Source: Carya illinoinensis (taxonomy: Eukaryota > Streptophyta > Magnoliopsida > Fagales > Juglandaceae). From it: a stretch of 64,000 bases of DNA. Positions 1-11,246 of this stretch are shown here, in pieces. The position numbers and the translations under genes were made by a program. The stretch lies in NCBI RefSeq assembly GCF_018687715.1, contig NC_056753.1:28707445-28771444 (forward strand), read 5' to 3'. The notes beneath the pieces were generated by a model that was not told where the DNA came from, did not search any database, and was given only the letters and a program-made list of their open reading frames with translations. Position 1 is the first letter of the stretch. Every line of letters starts with the position of its first letter.

Positions 1-158
1 GAAATTATAAAAAAAGATGTGAGCTTATGGATGGAAAATCTTCTGAACCTCCTTCCTCTTTGATGATGCTGAAAATCTTCTCTAATGCATCTTCAAAGAC
101 AACAATTTTTTGAATCTCCTAAAATCACAAAACCATATTACTTAGCAAGGGAAATAAA

Positions 159-191
<33 letters not shown>

Positions 192-1374
192 GTGCATTCT
201 CGCCATGGAACTTTTCCCTATAAATTATGCTAATATTTTCTCAGATATTTCAAAAAGAAGAAAGATTCTCATCAATCATGATTGCATAATAAAATTCCCC
301 CCCGTTCACAGGCTACAGCAATGAAAAGGAAGGAGATTAAACAAACATATATAAAATCAATAATCTAACCTGAGACTAAAGAATAGAATACGGTCCAACT
401 CCTCCATCTACCAAACTTAATGCCTTACAAATAATTGTGATTTGGACATCTATCCTCCCTGCAACAACAAACAAAAAAGGTAAAAGGGGAAAGAAAGTCA
501 CAGTTCAATGCCAACTAAAAAGTTTGAGAAAAAAAAAAAAAGGCTCCAACAAATAGCTAATCATCCTTCATTTTCAATCCTCAAGGAACCCTGCACTGTC
601 ACTAAAACCCCCACCAGCATTGATCAATTGAAAGAAAACGTAGAACTGGGGACAAAATAGGCCATCCGCCATAGTGTGTAGGGTCCATTGAGGATTAACA
701 TATTATGGAGAGAGGTGAACTTTGGTTGGATGAATATAAATAAATAAATAAATTATTCCCAGAACCTTGGTTCCTTTTCCATAATATTTTCCATATAAAA
801 AAAAAAAGGATGTGGCAAAAATTGTCTGCAAAGTTCATCTCCTACTTTGAAACTCTCAAATTTAATTTTTTTTTTTTTTTAAAACTGTCCAGTGTCCACT
901 TGACACCACCCTTGGTTTGGAAGAAAGATCATAGATATAGTTCAAGAATCAACACCATATAAATAAAGCTCAACGAAAATTCAGAACCGTATATACCTTC
1001 TACACTTACGTCTCTACCGACCCTGCATGGATTAGTACCCCCACCAGCTTTCACAATCACAAGCAGCAGCTTAGCCCAATTTCAATCTTGAGCGCATGAC
1101 ACGTCAACATACTTTATATTATTCTATACATACAAAAGAAACAACAAAAGAAGAATGTTAACATGATTTTTTTTATAAATAAAATTCTGTAAAATATCAA
1201 ACATGGGCATAAACAAGAATGTTAACCAGATTTTGCTTGACAGAAATATATAAAGATGATGAAGATGAATATTACTCAATGCTCAATTGAAGCTGAAGCT
1301 GAATGATCATCTAAAAGAAATATATTAAAAATTTGAGTTAAAATTTAAATAGATCGTAACATACAAACAAGATT
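1..1374. other. AT-rich intergenic sequence
   Basis: No supportable gene. The stretch holds a (TA)n run near 160-183, several poly-A and poly-T runs, and only short open frames with no domain character. It may include part of the outer end of the minus-strand hAT element that starts at 1375, but I could not find that element's terminal repeat here. Confidence 0.5.
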
Positions 1375-2543
1375 TCAAGTTTCAAGTAACTTATATATAA
1401 ATTCACTTTCAAGGTTTATCAACTGTATGTATTCTTCTAACTCCTGAATGTCAACTGGTTTGGCCCTTAACCAATTTTGGGTGCAAATGAGGGCTTCAAC
1501 AGTCTCTAGACAATGAACTCCTAAAAGGATCCAAAATGAGTCCTCAATTACTAAATACAGACTCCAAGGTGACTGTAGAAATGAGGGTGGCTAATACATC
1601 ACATGCCACCTCAGGAAGGACAGGATAATTGGCGGCATTAACCCTCCACCAATCTAAGATATCAAAACTGAGCAAGTTTTTTACACACACCTCAGACAAA
1701 GACCTCTTTAGTTCCGATCTAAACTCCATAACACCTTGCTCCTCAAGGAATCTAATGAACATCATTTTAAATTTAGTCGGAGGTGGTGCCTACTCATTAC
1801 TAATGTTTGTATTAGTAGTGCTTGAAATCCCTTGAGCCACATTAGAAATCTCCCCCACCAGTCACACGAAATGTGTTATACTGTTCGACCAAGCAACTCA
1901 AAAGGAGTTTAACTTTGGTCTCTATTTTATCCGGCAACTCATCTCCTTTGCACTTTTTCAACCAAAACTTCAATGCCATCATTATGAATTGGGAATCAAG
2001 TACAAAAGCAATATATATCATCAAGTTAAACCTATTTGTAATACCCAAATACTTGTCATACTTGCTTTTTATATTTATGCCAATTGTACTAGTGATTATA
2101 TCATTACCCATACACATATCATTTAATGCATCTTCAATTGTGCAGAGTTGTTAAAAATAAACATTAGCCGTCATATACCAAGCACTAGAAATGTTCAATG
2201 TAACTTCATAAAAAAAATTTAGCAACTCTACAAAAATTGGTGCATTTTTCCAATCATCACTAGTGGAGCTCACAAATTGATCATCCACAGACCACAAACA
2301 CATATTGTTCAAAGGTTTGTTTGTGTTTTTCAACAGTACTCAACATCAAATATGTGGAGTTCCATCTAATAGGAACATCCAAGCAAATCATCATTCCTCT
2401 GATCTTTTCATTTGCCACACAAGTCTTGAACTTGAAAAATCTTGACGGCGAAAATTCACATATCTGGAGGCATCCCTAATCTTTGTTACAAATTCATAAA
2501 CATCCTTCAAGCCATCCTTAATAATCAAATTCAATATATAAGC
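1375..2543 (-). pseudogene. hAT transposase pseudogene, C-terminal half (outer element hAT-1)
   Basis: Read on the minus strand, this is the distal half of an Ac/hAT-type transposase. Just after the break at 2543 the frame gives ILNLI-IKDGLKDV, which follows the conserved Cys-Ala-Ala motif left on the other side of the insertion. Further on come the FFYEVTLNISS region (about 2151-2333), a YDKYLG/VLDSQF block (1842-2117) and the hAT dimerisation signature FDILDWWRVNAANYP...ESVFSN (1544-1765). The frame continues, through a stop and a one-base shift, to EALICTQNWL and a stop at 1375-1377. Several stops and shifts make it non-coding today. The N-terminal half lies at 19875-20820; the two were separated by insertion of hAT-2. 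Family assignment rests on motifs I recognise; age is not estimated. Confidence 0.8.
2536..2543. repeat. Left 8-bp target-site duplication of hAT-2
   Basis: The octamer atataagc directly precedes the first base of the hAT-2 terminus (TAGGGGTG) and is repeated exactly at 19875-19882. Eight-base duplications are the rule for the hAT superfamily. Confidence 0.9.
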
Positions 2544-2723
2544 TAGGGGTGGGCAGCAGGGCCCCGGAACCCGCTGCCCCGGCCCGTTCGTCCCGCCCCC
2601 GATAGGGCGGGGCGGGGTGGGGCACCCAGCGGATGCGGGGGACGGAAACGGACTCCCCCCGGTCCGTTTTTCCCCTGCCCCACACCGGTTATTATATTAT
2701 ATATATAATATACGGATGCTTAT

Positions 2724-2768
2724 ATGAAACGACGACGTTTTGTAGTTGACAAAACGACGCCGTTTCAT
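2724..2768. repeat. 20-bp imperfect palindrome in the hAT-2 left end
   Basis: Arms 2724-2743 and 2749-2768 are inverted copies with two mismatches and a 5-base loop; the core reads ACAAAACG...CGTTTTGT. A second copy of the same module follows about 30 bases later but has been split by the gypsy insertion (2797-2804 plus 14685-14721). Confidence 0.8.
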
Positions 2769-2799
2769 CTTAGGGGGTTTATTATTAACCCACTAAATG

Positions 2800-2804
2800 A
2801 AACG
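2800..2804. repeat. Left 5-bp target-site duplication of the gypsy element
   Basis: aaacg immediately before the TG of the 5' LTR; the same five bases follow the final CA of the 3' LTR at 14680-14684. Confidence 0.9.
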
Positions 2805-5800
2805 TGTAACAGCCCACTAGAAATTCAATTGTGGAATTTCTATTGACTTTAGGAATCTCGTGAAAACTCCGTAAGTTTACACGAATCGACTAATCGCATA
2901 GGTTTTAGCCTGTCAACATAGTTAGTGTTATCACTCACTATGGTGCCAGAAATGCGATTTTAATTATTTGAGATAGTTAGAAGTGTCAGAATACATTATA
3001 GTCTACACCACTAGGCTTAATTGAATATTTAAGATTTTTTAGTACTAAGTTTGTTACGTTTATTTTTGGAGTGAATAGTAACCTCGGTAAACGTATTAAG
3101 CGCAGTGTTTTCAAAATCACAGTGTGTAATGTCCAAATTAGGTTAGAGAAATTTTATTTGGACACATGAAAATATTTTAGCCACCTTACTCTTCCAAGTC
3201 TACTCCACATTTGAAAAATATATTGAGCTGATTTTTATAGATATTATTGGATAGAATATTTTGAGATAATCTTTTATAGATATTTTGGGTAGGAGAAAAC
3301 CACACTCAACTCTCAACTCCAGCCTTATCATCTCCCTTATCTCGTCCATAAGTATTTCCAGCCAGCACCCACGAACTTATCTTCAATTACACCTTCCAAT
3401 AAAAGATTATCAAACACTCTCTCTCGGACAGCTTTTAGGAGTTCTTTTGCACGGCCATTTCAAAGCTTTTGTAAGTGTCTTATCATAAAGTCTCTTTCAT
3501 ATAAATTGTTCCTTTTTTAGTCTAGTTTACATGGATATCTTATTTGCCCCATTTGAAGATCATTTGGTCAGTCAAATATTATGTAAACTATAGAAAGGTC
3601 ATTCTGGGAGATAAACTGGAGAATATGTTATGGTTTGGAGTTTTTGACCAAGCTAATTGATAGATATTGGTCCGAAATTTTTATGGAGTATTGTTAACAT
3701 GTATATATGACTATTGGTTGAGGATTTTTGCATGATTAAAGGTTTTGATGAAAGATTTTCTTAGATTTAGAAACTTAGAAACTGGAAGAGGAAAAACAGT
3801 TTCTGTTTTGAGAAAGTTTAACTCTTTGGTGGTCTAAACCTATTCTAATGACTTTGATAATTTTATTGGAGGATCCTAAGCATCTTATATACATGTTATA
3901 TTATTATTTTGAAGATATTTCATGTTAGCTTCAAAGATATGAAATTTTATGCAAAGAGATATTCAGATAAGCCAAAGTGTGGATATTCTTGGCTAAATTT
4001 ATATTTTGGTTAATTTCTAACCATGTGATCTTGAATTAGAAGCTTATATATGTTTTAGGACATCTTTTTAAACCATGTGATGGTTTGGTTTAAAGATCAT
4101 ATATTTATAAGTCATAGATCAAGAGATTTATCAAAACTAGTTGAGGAAAAAGTTTCTGTTTTTGGACTAAGTGTAAAACCAAAAACTCCAAATGTTATTT
4201 TGTGATTTTGGTGACTTTAGTTTGATGATTTAAAGCATTGTTGATGTTAGGATGATATTATTAATATGTTAGAAGTAAGATTTGATTTTTGAAATTCTTG
4301 GAGATGTTTTGATTTAAGGTCAAAACTTGTGATTCAAGTGCTTGGATCTTTTTACAAAAAAGTTTGGTGTTGATTATTAGTTTTTTTTAAATGGATGTTT
4401 TAAGTATGGTTTTGAACTTAGGATTGGAAGATGTTTGTTGCAAAATTTTGATTTAAGCATGAATTTTGAAGTTGGAAGGAATTCCAACAAAAATCAAGGG
4501 AAATGGCCTATTGATTTTTTGGCCATAGTGTGTTTTCCATAGTTGTGTTTTGTTTTAAATTTTTCTGAGTTGATATTTAAGTTTATGACAAAATTTACAT
4601 GAAGAATGTAAATTTTGGAAACTTTTGGAGTTAGTATGCAAAATCCTTAAGTTATGGGTAAAACGGTAATTTTCCTACATGCAGAGAGTAAAATAGAAAT
4701 TTTACTCTTTAAGTTAGTATCTTCCTTATTTCAATTTATTAGTGATTTAGTGCTAACTTTTAGAATCACTAATTACAGTTCCTCGTGATCGCGCTTAAGG
4801 TTTTATAAGAAACGCGAAGATCGAGGTAAGTTAGCTTTTAACTTACTAGCAGTCTACTGTGTATGTGTGCTAAGTAAAAGAACTACAGTGTATGTATGTA
4901 TGTTATCATATATGTCATGCCATGCCAAGTTATCACGTAACTGTCTATTATACAGAATTTATTATGTCATCAATTTTTATCTGTTACATAATATATTCTG
5001 TCATGTATTACTGTACATTACAAGTATGTCATGTTAAATATGTTGTCTATTATATGTTATGTCATATTACGAAATGTTTCTATCTCAAGTTGGTCATGTA
5101 TTTCAAGTTATGTTCAAGTCACGTTATGTTACGTCAGGGTTTCAGTCTTTTTATATTCCAGTCACGTTTCATCTTGAGTACATTCAGTTTGTGTAGAATA
5201 CATGGGGCCACAACAACTGTGGAGTATGTATTTAACTACATTGTGACGTGTAGAATACATGGGGCCACAACAACTGTGGAGTATGTATTTACACGTAGAA
5301 TACATGGGGCCACAACAACTGTGGAGTATGTATTTTTCATGTTAAGTCAAGTTTGTGTAGAATTCATTAGGCCACAACAACTGTGGAGTATGTATTTACA
5401 CGTAGAATACATGGGGCCACAACAACTGTGGAGTATGTATTTTTCATATTAAGTCAAGTTTGTGTAGAATACATGGGGCCACAACAACTGTAGAGTATGT
5501 ATTTACACGTAAAATATATGGGGCCACAACAACTGTGGAGTATGTATTTTTCATGTTAAGTCAAGTTTGTGTAGAATACATGGGGCCACAACTACTGTGG
5601 AGTATGTATTTACACTTAGAATACATGGGGCTACAACTACTGTGGAGTATGTATTTTTCATATTAATTCAAGTTTCAGAGCAAGTTCATGCTAAGTCAAG
5701 TTTCAGATCAAGTTCATGTCAAGTCAAGTTCAGTTCATGTTTCAATTTAAGTTATGTCAATTATGCTATGTTGTACGCTAAATTATACTTTAATTACTTA

Positions 5801-6344
5801 TGAATTTGATTATGCATTTATGCTTTTACTATCATCCATGTATCATTAGCCTGTGTGGAAGTTTTTTGTTAACTTGCTGAGATTTGTAATCAAATCTCAC
5901 TGTGGTAGTCCCAACTACCATTCTCCCCGAATGGTAGATCCTGTTACAGGACCTGAAGGAGGATCAGGAGCTGACCAACTAAACACAGTCGACTGAACGA
6001 CGGTGCGTCGTTAATGTTAATATAGTAGTTAAATTACTACTTGTACGATGGAGTTGCATATCCAGTACTTTTGGATCATAACTATTTTGGACTAGTACTG
6101 TGATCTTAGTTATTCAATGGATCTTTATATATGAAGTATGTTTTAAGCATTTGGGATATTTTTAATTTGGTGCATAGTATTGCTAAAACAAAAAAAATTA
6201 TCCGCTGCGAATATTGCATAATGTTAGATGCATGTTAGGAATATTGCATCTTATATGTCATGAACGGGGGTAGGTAACCTTGTGTTGCATGTCTCGACGT
6301 TTCAAATGTCCGTCCGATCCCAAACGGAATTTGGGGGCGTCACA
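2805..6344 (+). repeat. 5' LTR of the gypsy element (3,540 bp)
   Basis: Begins TGTAACAGCCC and ends GGCGTCACA. It matches 11247-14679 along its whole length apart from scattered substitutions and a 107-bp copy-number difference in the internal hairpin array. A region near 4781-4826 combines an imperfect inverted repeat with a TATA-like TTTATAAG and may mark the LTR promoter (inference). The open frames inside are by-products of repeats, not genes. Confidence 0.92.
5191..5656 (+). repeat. Hairpin tandem array in the 5' LTR (9 units, 107-bp dimers)
   Basis: Nine copies of a roughly 40-base unit, each containing ATACAT-gggg-CCACA-acaac-TGTGG-agt-ATGTAT, so each can fold into a two-part stem. 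Spacers alternate between a short form (about 46-base period) and a long form containing ttcatgttaagtcaagttt (about 61 bases), giving a 107-base dimer. Dimer starts at 5355, 5462 and 5569 are exactly 107 apart. The array happens to be open in several frames and would encode RIHGATTTVEYVF-like repeats, which I regard as accidental. Confidence 0.9.
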
Positions 6345-6347
6345 GGG

Positions 6348-6359
6348 TGGTATCAGAGC
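6348..6359 (+). promoter_or_regulatory. Primer-binding site (initiator Met tRNA)
   Basis: TGGTATCAGAGC lies three bases after the 5' LTR end. This is the usual plant LTR-retrotransposon primer site complementary to the 3' end of initiator methionine tRNA. Confidence 0.9.
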
Positions 6360-6512
6360 AATACGTCTCTGGGCAGTAAATCCACATGTACTTAGAAAAT
6401 GCACCAAATATTAGGTTTGAAATTTAGTCGTCATTAGGCTTGGATTTCTTAAAGGTATGAGAGGTATTATGTGGTTGTAATACGTATATTCGTGTGTTAC
6501 AGGAAGGGACAA

Positions 6513-7581
6513 ATGACTCGTGGTAGAATACCTCAAAACCCTGAAGGTGGTATCAATCAGGAGAATCATAATTCCCTGATGGATGGAGGATTAGCTGAAA
6601 CTGTGCGTATGTTGATTGACGTGCTTAGACATCAGCAACAGCAACAAGTGAACGTACCTAGACCCGAAGTTAGGGGTTGTTCATATGAGAAGTTTATACT
6701 TTACCGTTACCCAAATTTTTTTGGTAATGAAGGGCCACTGAGAGCCGAGAAATGGATTATAGATATCGAGAGAACGTACGAGATTTGTGGATGTCTTGAG
6801 GACCAAAAGGTTCTATATGCTGGATACCTATTCCAAGGAGAAGCTGGAATATGGTGGGATACACGTAGGCAACTTCTAGTTAGAGAACTAGGTAGTATGG
6901 CTGCATTGTCTTGGGAGAGGTTCAAGGAAGAGTTTGACAACAGATTCTTTCCAGACTCTGTCAAACAACTGAAAGCCCTGGAGTTTGCGTCCTTAACACA
7001 AGGTAGTTTGACTGTAGAGCAGTATGCCGCTAAATTCATGGCATTGGGAAGGTTTGCACCACACTTGATTTCAACTCAAAAGATGCAGGCACAAAAGTTT
7101 CAAGCAGAACTTCTGCCTAGAATCTGAAGTCAAGTAGCTTGCCTTAGAATAGAGAATTACCAAGAGTTGGTAAATGTAGCGGCGATAGCAGAGGCTGAGC
7201 AGAAGGAATTGGCGATCCAGAACATGACCGATCGAAAGAGGGCCATGCCATTTACTACAAGCAGTAGTGCTGAGAAAAAGAGGCCTTTTTCTAGTCCGGA
7301 GAAAGGCAAGGGAATAATGATAGGAGGACAGAAGCCGTCCTTGTATTCACCATGCCCTAAGTGTGGTAAGCTTCATCCTGGAGAATGTTACAGGGGATAT
7401 GGAGTCTGTTACCGATGCGGAAAACCAGGACATATGATTAGAGATTGTCCTAACGCCAAGCAAGGTAGTGGAGCTGGTGATCGCAAGCCAAGGCCCCACA
7501 TCCCGGCACGCGTGTATGCAGTAACACCAGGTGATTTTGATGTTGACGCACTTGAAACTGATGAAGCTGGCATCATGACTG
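6513..7581 (+). pseudogene. gypsy gag (capsid/nucleocapsid), broken
   Basis: Encodes the structural Gag protein of the element. The likely start is the ATG at 6513 (MTRGRIPQ); an upstream in-frame ATG-like extension to 6471 is less plausible. A retrotransposon-gag domain is visible (AEKWIIDIERTYEI, then QGEAGIWWDTRRQ, WERFKEEFDNRFFP, EFASLTQGSLTVEQYAAKF), followed by a CCHC zinc knuckle CYRCGKPGHMIRDC near 7408-7449. A TGA at 7125-7127 interrupts the frame about two-thirds of the way through; the same frame then reopens and runs to the zinc knuckle. The frame closes in a T-rich segment that looks like an intron at 7582-7691. Confidence 0.85.
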
Positions 7582-7691
7582 GTAATTTTTATTTTATTTT
7601 ATTTTTCCTTTCCTTTTAGTATTTATGATGTTGCAGGTATTATGAACGTGTTAGAATTAGTATTAATATTGGTGTATATATTTTTTTTTAG
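7582..7691 (+). other. Intron-like GT...AG segment between gag and protease
   Basis: The sequence opens G|GTAATTTTT, is pyrimidine- and AT-rich, and closes with nine Ts before AG. Removing 110 bases joins ...MTG with [16 protein letters not shown] in frame, carrying the gag frame into the protease frame that is otherwise shifted. Whether it is actually spliced, or is only a degenerate linker, cannot be told from sequence alone. Confidence 0.5.
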
Positions 7692-10600
7692 GAAGGGTTA
7701 ATTTGTTTAGGTTCTCGGCATGTGCACTATTCGATTCAGGTGCGTCACAGTCCTTTGTGTCTGCAGCGTTTGCACGAATTTGTAGTTTACAGACTGAACT
7801 CTTACCACGACGGGTTGTAGTATTAATTCCCGATGGGAATACAGTATCTTGTACCCGTTTAGTTAAGGATTGTCCGTTAGAGCTAGAAGGAAGGACACTG
7901 AAGGCTAACTTGTTAGTATTCGGTCAGATGGAATTCGACCTGATTTTGGGGATGGACTGGCTTTTCAAGCACTACGCTAAGATAGACTGTCGAAAACGAG
8001 AGGTTGTGTTTGAACCTCCAACTGAAGACAGGATGAGTTACGCAAGAACATCAGTTAAGGCCACCCCACCTTTGATCTCGGCGTTGCAAGTTAGGAAGTG
8101 TATCGATAATGGAGCCTCAGCATTTCTATTGATAACTGTAGAGGAGACAACCAAAACTATAGGAATCCAAGGGATACCTGTGGTTGAAGACTTTCCTGAA
8201 GTTTTCGTTGATGAGTTACCTGGTTTACCACCGGATAGAGAAGTAGAATTCCAAATAGAGTTGGAGCCGGCAAAAACTCCGACTCACAAGGCGCCGTATC
8301 GTATGGCCCCTACCGAATTGAAGGAGCTCAAGCTACAATTGGAGGAACTTTTGGAGAAGGGTTTTATCCGCCCCAGTTCTTCGCCGTGGGGAGCACCTGT
8401 GTTATTCGTGAAGAAAAAAGATGGATCTATGAGGATGTGTATAGATTATAGAGAGTTGAATAAGGTGACGATTAAGAATAGATACCCATTACCCAGAATC
8501 AATGATTTGTTGGATCAATTGCAAGGAGCAGCAGTGTTTTCAAAGATTGACCTGAGATCTGGATATCATCAGCTAACAGTCAAGGATCAAGATGTGCTGA
8601 AAACTGCCTTTAGGACAAGGTATGGCCACTTCAAGTTTTTGGTGATGCCTTTTGGGTTAACCAATGCTCCAGCCGCATTCATGGACATGATGAACAAAAT
8701 ATTCAGACCTTATTTGGATAATTTTGTTGTCGTATTTATTGATGACATCTTAATCTACTCTAAGAACAAGGAGGAACACAGACATCATCTAAGCATGGCT
8801 TTAACTATACTTAAGGATCAGAAACTTTATGCCAAACTTAGTAAGTGTGAGTTCTGGCTGGAAGAAGTAAAATTTCTAGGTCATGTGATCTCTAGTAGAG
8901 GAGTAGCAGTAGACCCAAGCAAGATTGAAGCCGTAACGAACTGGCAAAGACCGACCAGTGTGCATGAGATCCGAAGTTTCTTAGGACTGGCTGGTTACTA
9001 TAGGAGATTTGTGGACCACTCACCGCCCTGACTAAGAAAAATGTGAAATTTACTTGGAATGATAAGTGCGAAACAAGTTTTCTTAAGTTGAAGAAAAGAC
9101 TTACCACCGCACCGGTACTTACACTGCCGGAACCTCTTAAATCTTTTGTGGTATATAGCGATGCATCTAAGGCAGGACTCGGATGTGTGCTAATGCAAGA
9201 AGGAAAAGTGGTTGCTTATGCTTCACGACAACTGAAGAATCACGAGCAGAATTATCCTACTCATGATTTGGAATTAGCTGCAGTAGTTTTTGCTCTTAAA
9301 ATTTGGAGACATTATTTGTATGGCGAGAAGTGTGAAGTCTTCACGGATCACAAAAGCCTAAAGTACCTGTTTGAGCAGAAGAATCTTAATATGAGACAAA
9401 GAAGATGGCTGGAATTAATCAGCGACTATCAGTGCGACATCAAGTATCATCCTGGAAAGGCCAACGTGGTAGCTGATGCTTTAAGCCGCAAGAGCAAACA
9501 AGAAGCTTAATCAGTTCTTTCATCAGAAGTAAATTCCCTCTTATGTAGTATGAGAAAACTGTTGATTAGAAACCGTAGTCAGGAAACCATGTTGACTACA
9601 ATCCAAGAATTCATTCCATTGGACTGGGAAGAACTGAAAGACCGTCAAAAAAAGGACAGTAAACTTGCGGAAGTTGTAAAAAAGATCGAAAAGTCAAAAG
9701 GACCAGTGGACTTCAGCCTCAGAGAGGATGGGACTCTGTATTACAAGGACCGAAGAGTCATTCCAGCAGACGAAGAGTTAAAGGAAAAAGTACTAAAGGA
9801 AGCTCATAACACACCTTACACTGCTCATCCTGGTAGTACAAAAATGTATCAGGATTTGAAACAATCTTTTTGGTGGGAAGGAATGAAGAAGGACGTAGCA
9901 GAGTTTGTGAACAAATGTTCTGTCTGTAGATTAGTAAAAGCAGAGCACCAAAAGCCAGCCGGTAAATTGCAGTCATTGCCAATCCCAGAATGGAAATGGG
10001 AGGATATTTCCATGGATTTTATAGTAGGCTTTCCAAGGACCTCAGCCGGAAATAATACTATCTGGGTAATAGTTGATCGCCTGACAAAAAGTGCTCACTT
10101 CATACCCATCAAGAATACAGATTCTCTAGAAAGATTGACGAGAATTTATATAGCAGAGATTGTCAGATTGCATGGAGTGCCTAAGACGATCGTATTAGAT
10201 AGAGACCCTCGTTTTACGTCACGCTTCTGGAAAAGTTTACAAGAATCAATGGGCTCTAGTCTGAGGTTTAGTAGTGCATATCACCCACAAACAGATGGAC
10301 AGACAAAAAGGATGATTCAAACTTTGGAGGATATGCTAAGAGCCTGTGTTTTGGATTACGAAGGGAATTGGGAGAAACAATTACCTTTGGTAGAATTTGC
10401 TTATAACAATAGTTTCCAAGCCACTATTCAAATGGCACCATATGAAGCCTTGTATGGTAAAAAGTGTAGATCACCTCTGTATTGGGATGAAGTAGGGGAA
10501 AGCAAAGTAGTTGGACCAGAAGTCTTACAAGAGATTAAGGACCAAGTACACTTGATTAAAGAAAGGATGAAAACAGCACAGAGTCGACAGAAGAGCTACG

Positions 10601-11058
10601 CTGATAATCGATGGAGGAGCATAGATTTTAAAGTTGGAGATTGGGTCTATGTGAAGGTATCTCCTATGAGAGGAGTAAGTCGTTTCGGAGTGAAAAATAA
10701 GTTAAGTCCGAGATATGTGGGACCCTATGAGATAGTGGAGAAAGTGGGAGTAGTTGCATATCGTTTAGAATTGCCAACTGAGTTCCATGGAATTCATAAT
10801 GTTTTCCACGTGTCTTCTTTGAAAAAGAGTTTTGGGAATCAGACACCAATGATAGTGGATCCCGATAGCATACCTTTACAACCCAACTTGACCTATGAAG
10901 AGAAGCCAATGCAAATTCTTGACTGAAAAGATAAAGAGTTGCGGAACCGTAAGATCCCATTGGTCAAAGTACTTTGGCAAAATCATAATATTCAAGAGGC
11001 GACTTGGGAGAAGGAAGTTGATATGCGAGCCAAGTACCCCCAGTTATTTGAAATCTAA
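7692..11058 (+). pseudogene. gypsy pol: protease, RT, RNase H, integrase, chromodomain (inactivated)
   Basis: Polyprotein that would copy and insert the element. In order: aspartic protease with [10 protein letters not shown] (about 7733); reverse transcriptase with [23 protein letters not shown] and the FIDDILIYS active site near 8735; RNase H with [10 protein letters not shown] (about 9160) and DHKSLKYL; integrase with an H-H-C-C zinc region (AHPGSTKMYQDL...CSVCRLVKAEH) and core (MDFIVGFPRT, LDRDPRFTS); chromodomain-like end (NVFHVSSLKK...ATWEKE). Defects: a small deletion with frame change near 9013-9025, a TAA at 9508-9510, a TGA at 10924-10926 before the chromodomain, and lysine (AAA, 10306-10308) where the third catalytic acidic residue of the DDE triad is expected. 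The frame ends at TAA 11056-11058. Confidence 0.88.
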
Positions 11059-11234
11059 ATTCAGTCTTGTAGAGTTGTTTTGGACTTTTGCTTAATTAAT
11101 ACTTTGTGGTTCACTTGTACGGGACTGGCAATATCAGACGTTGTACTTCTTTGTTCGAATATCAATAAAGTATATGTGTTTCCTTAACTTTTGAATTGTT
11201 ACTTATGTCGATTTCGAGGACGAAATCTTTTTTT

Positions 11235-11246
11235 AGGAGGGGAGAT
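11235..11246 (+). promoter_or_regulatory. Polypurine tract of the gypsy element
   Basis: AGGAGGGGAGAT immediately before the 3' LTR, the expected second-strand priming site. It follows a T-rich stretch and the GAGGACGAAATC sequence common upstream of plant gypsy 3' LTRs. Confidence 0.85.

Noticed and set aside
3285..3488. 67-codon frame present in both gypsy LTRs (also 11727-11930)
   Set aside because: Its conservation is explained by LTR identity; no domain or start context supports coding.
5191..5656. Regularly spaced repeats considered as a CRISPR-like array
   Set aside because: Spacers are themselves repeats of two types, the host is a plant, and the array lies within an LTR.
4892..5803. 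Open frames in the 5' LTR encoding repeated RIHGATTTVEYVF-like peptides (same in the 3' LTR at 13334-14138)
   Set aside because: They come from the hairpin array, whose units lack stops in several frames. Different frames give the same repeat and there is no gene context.
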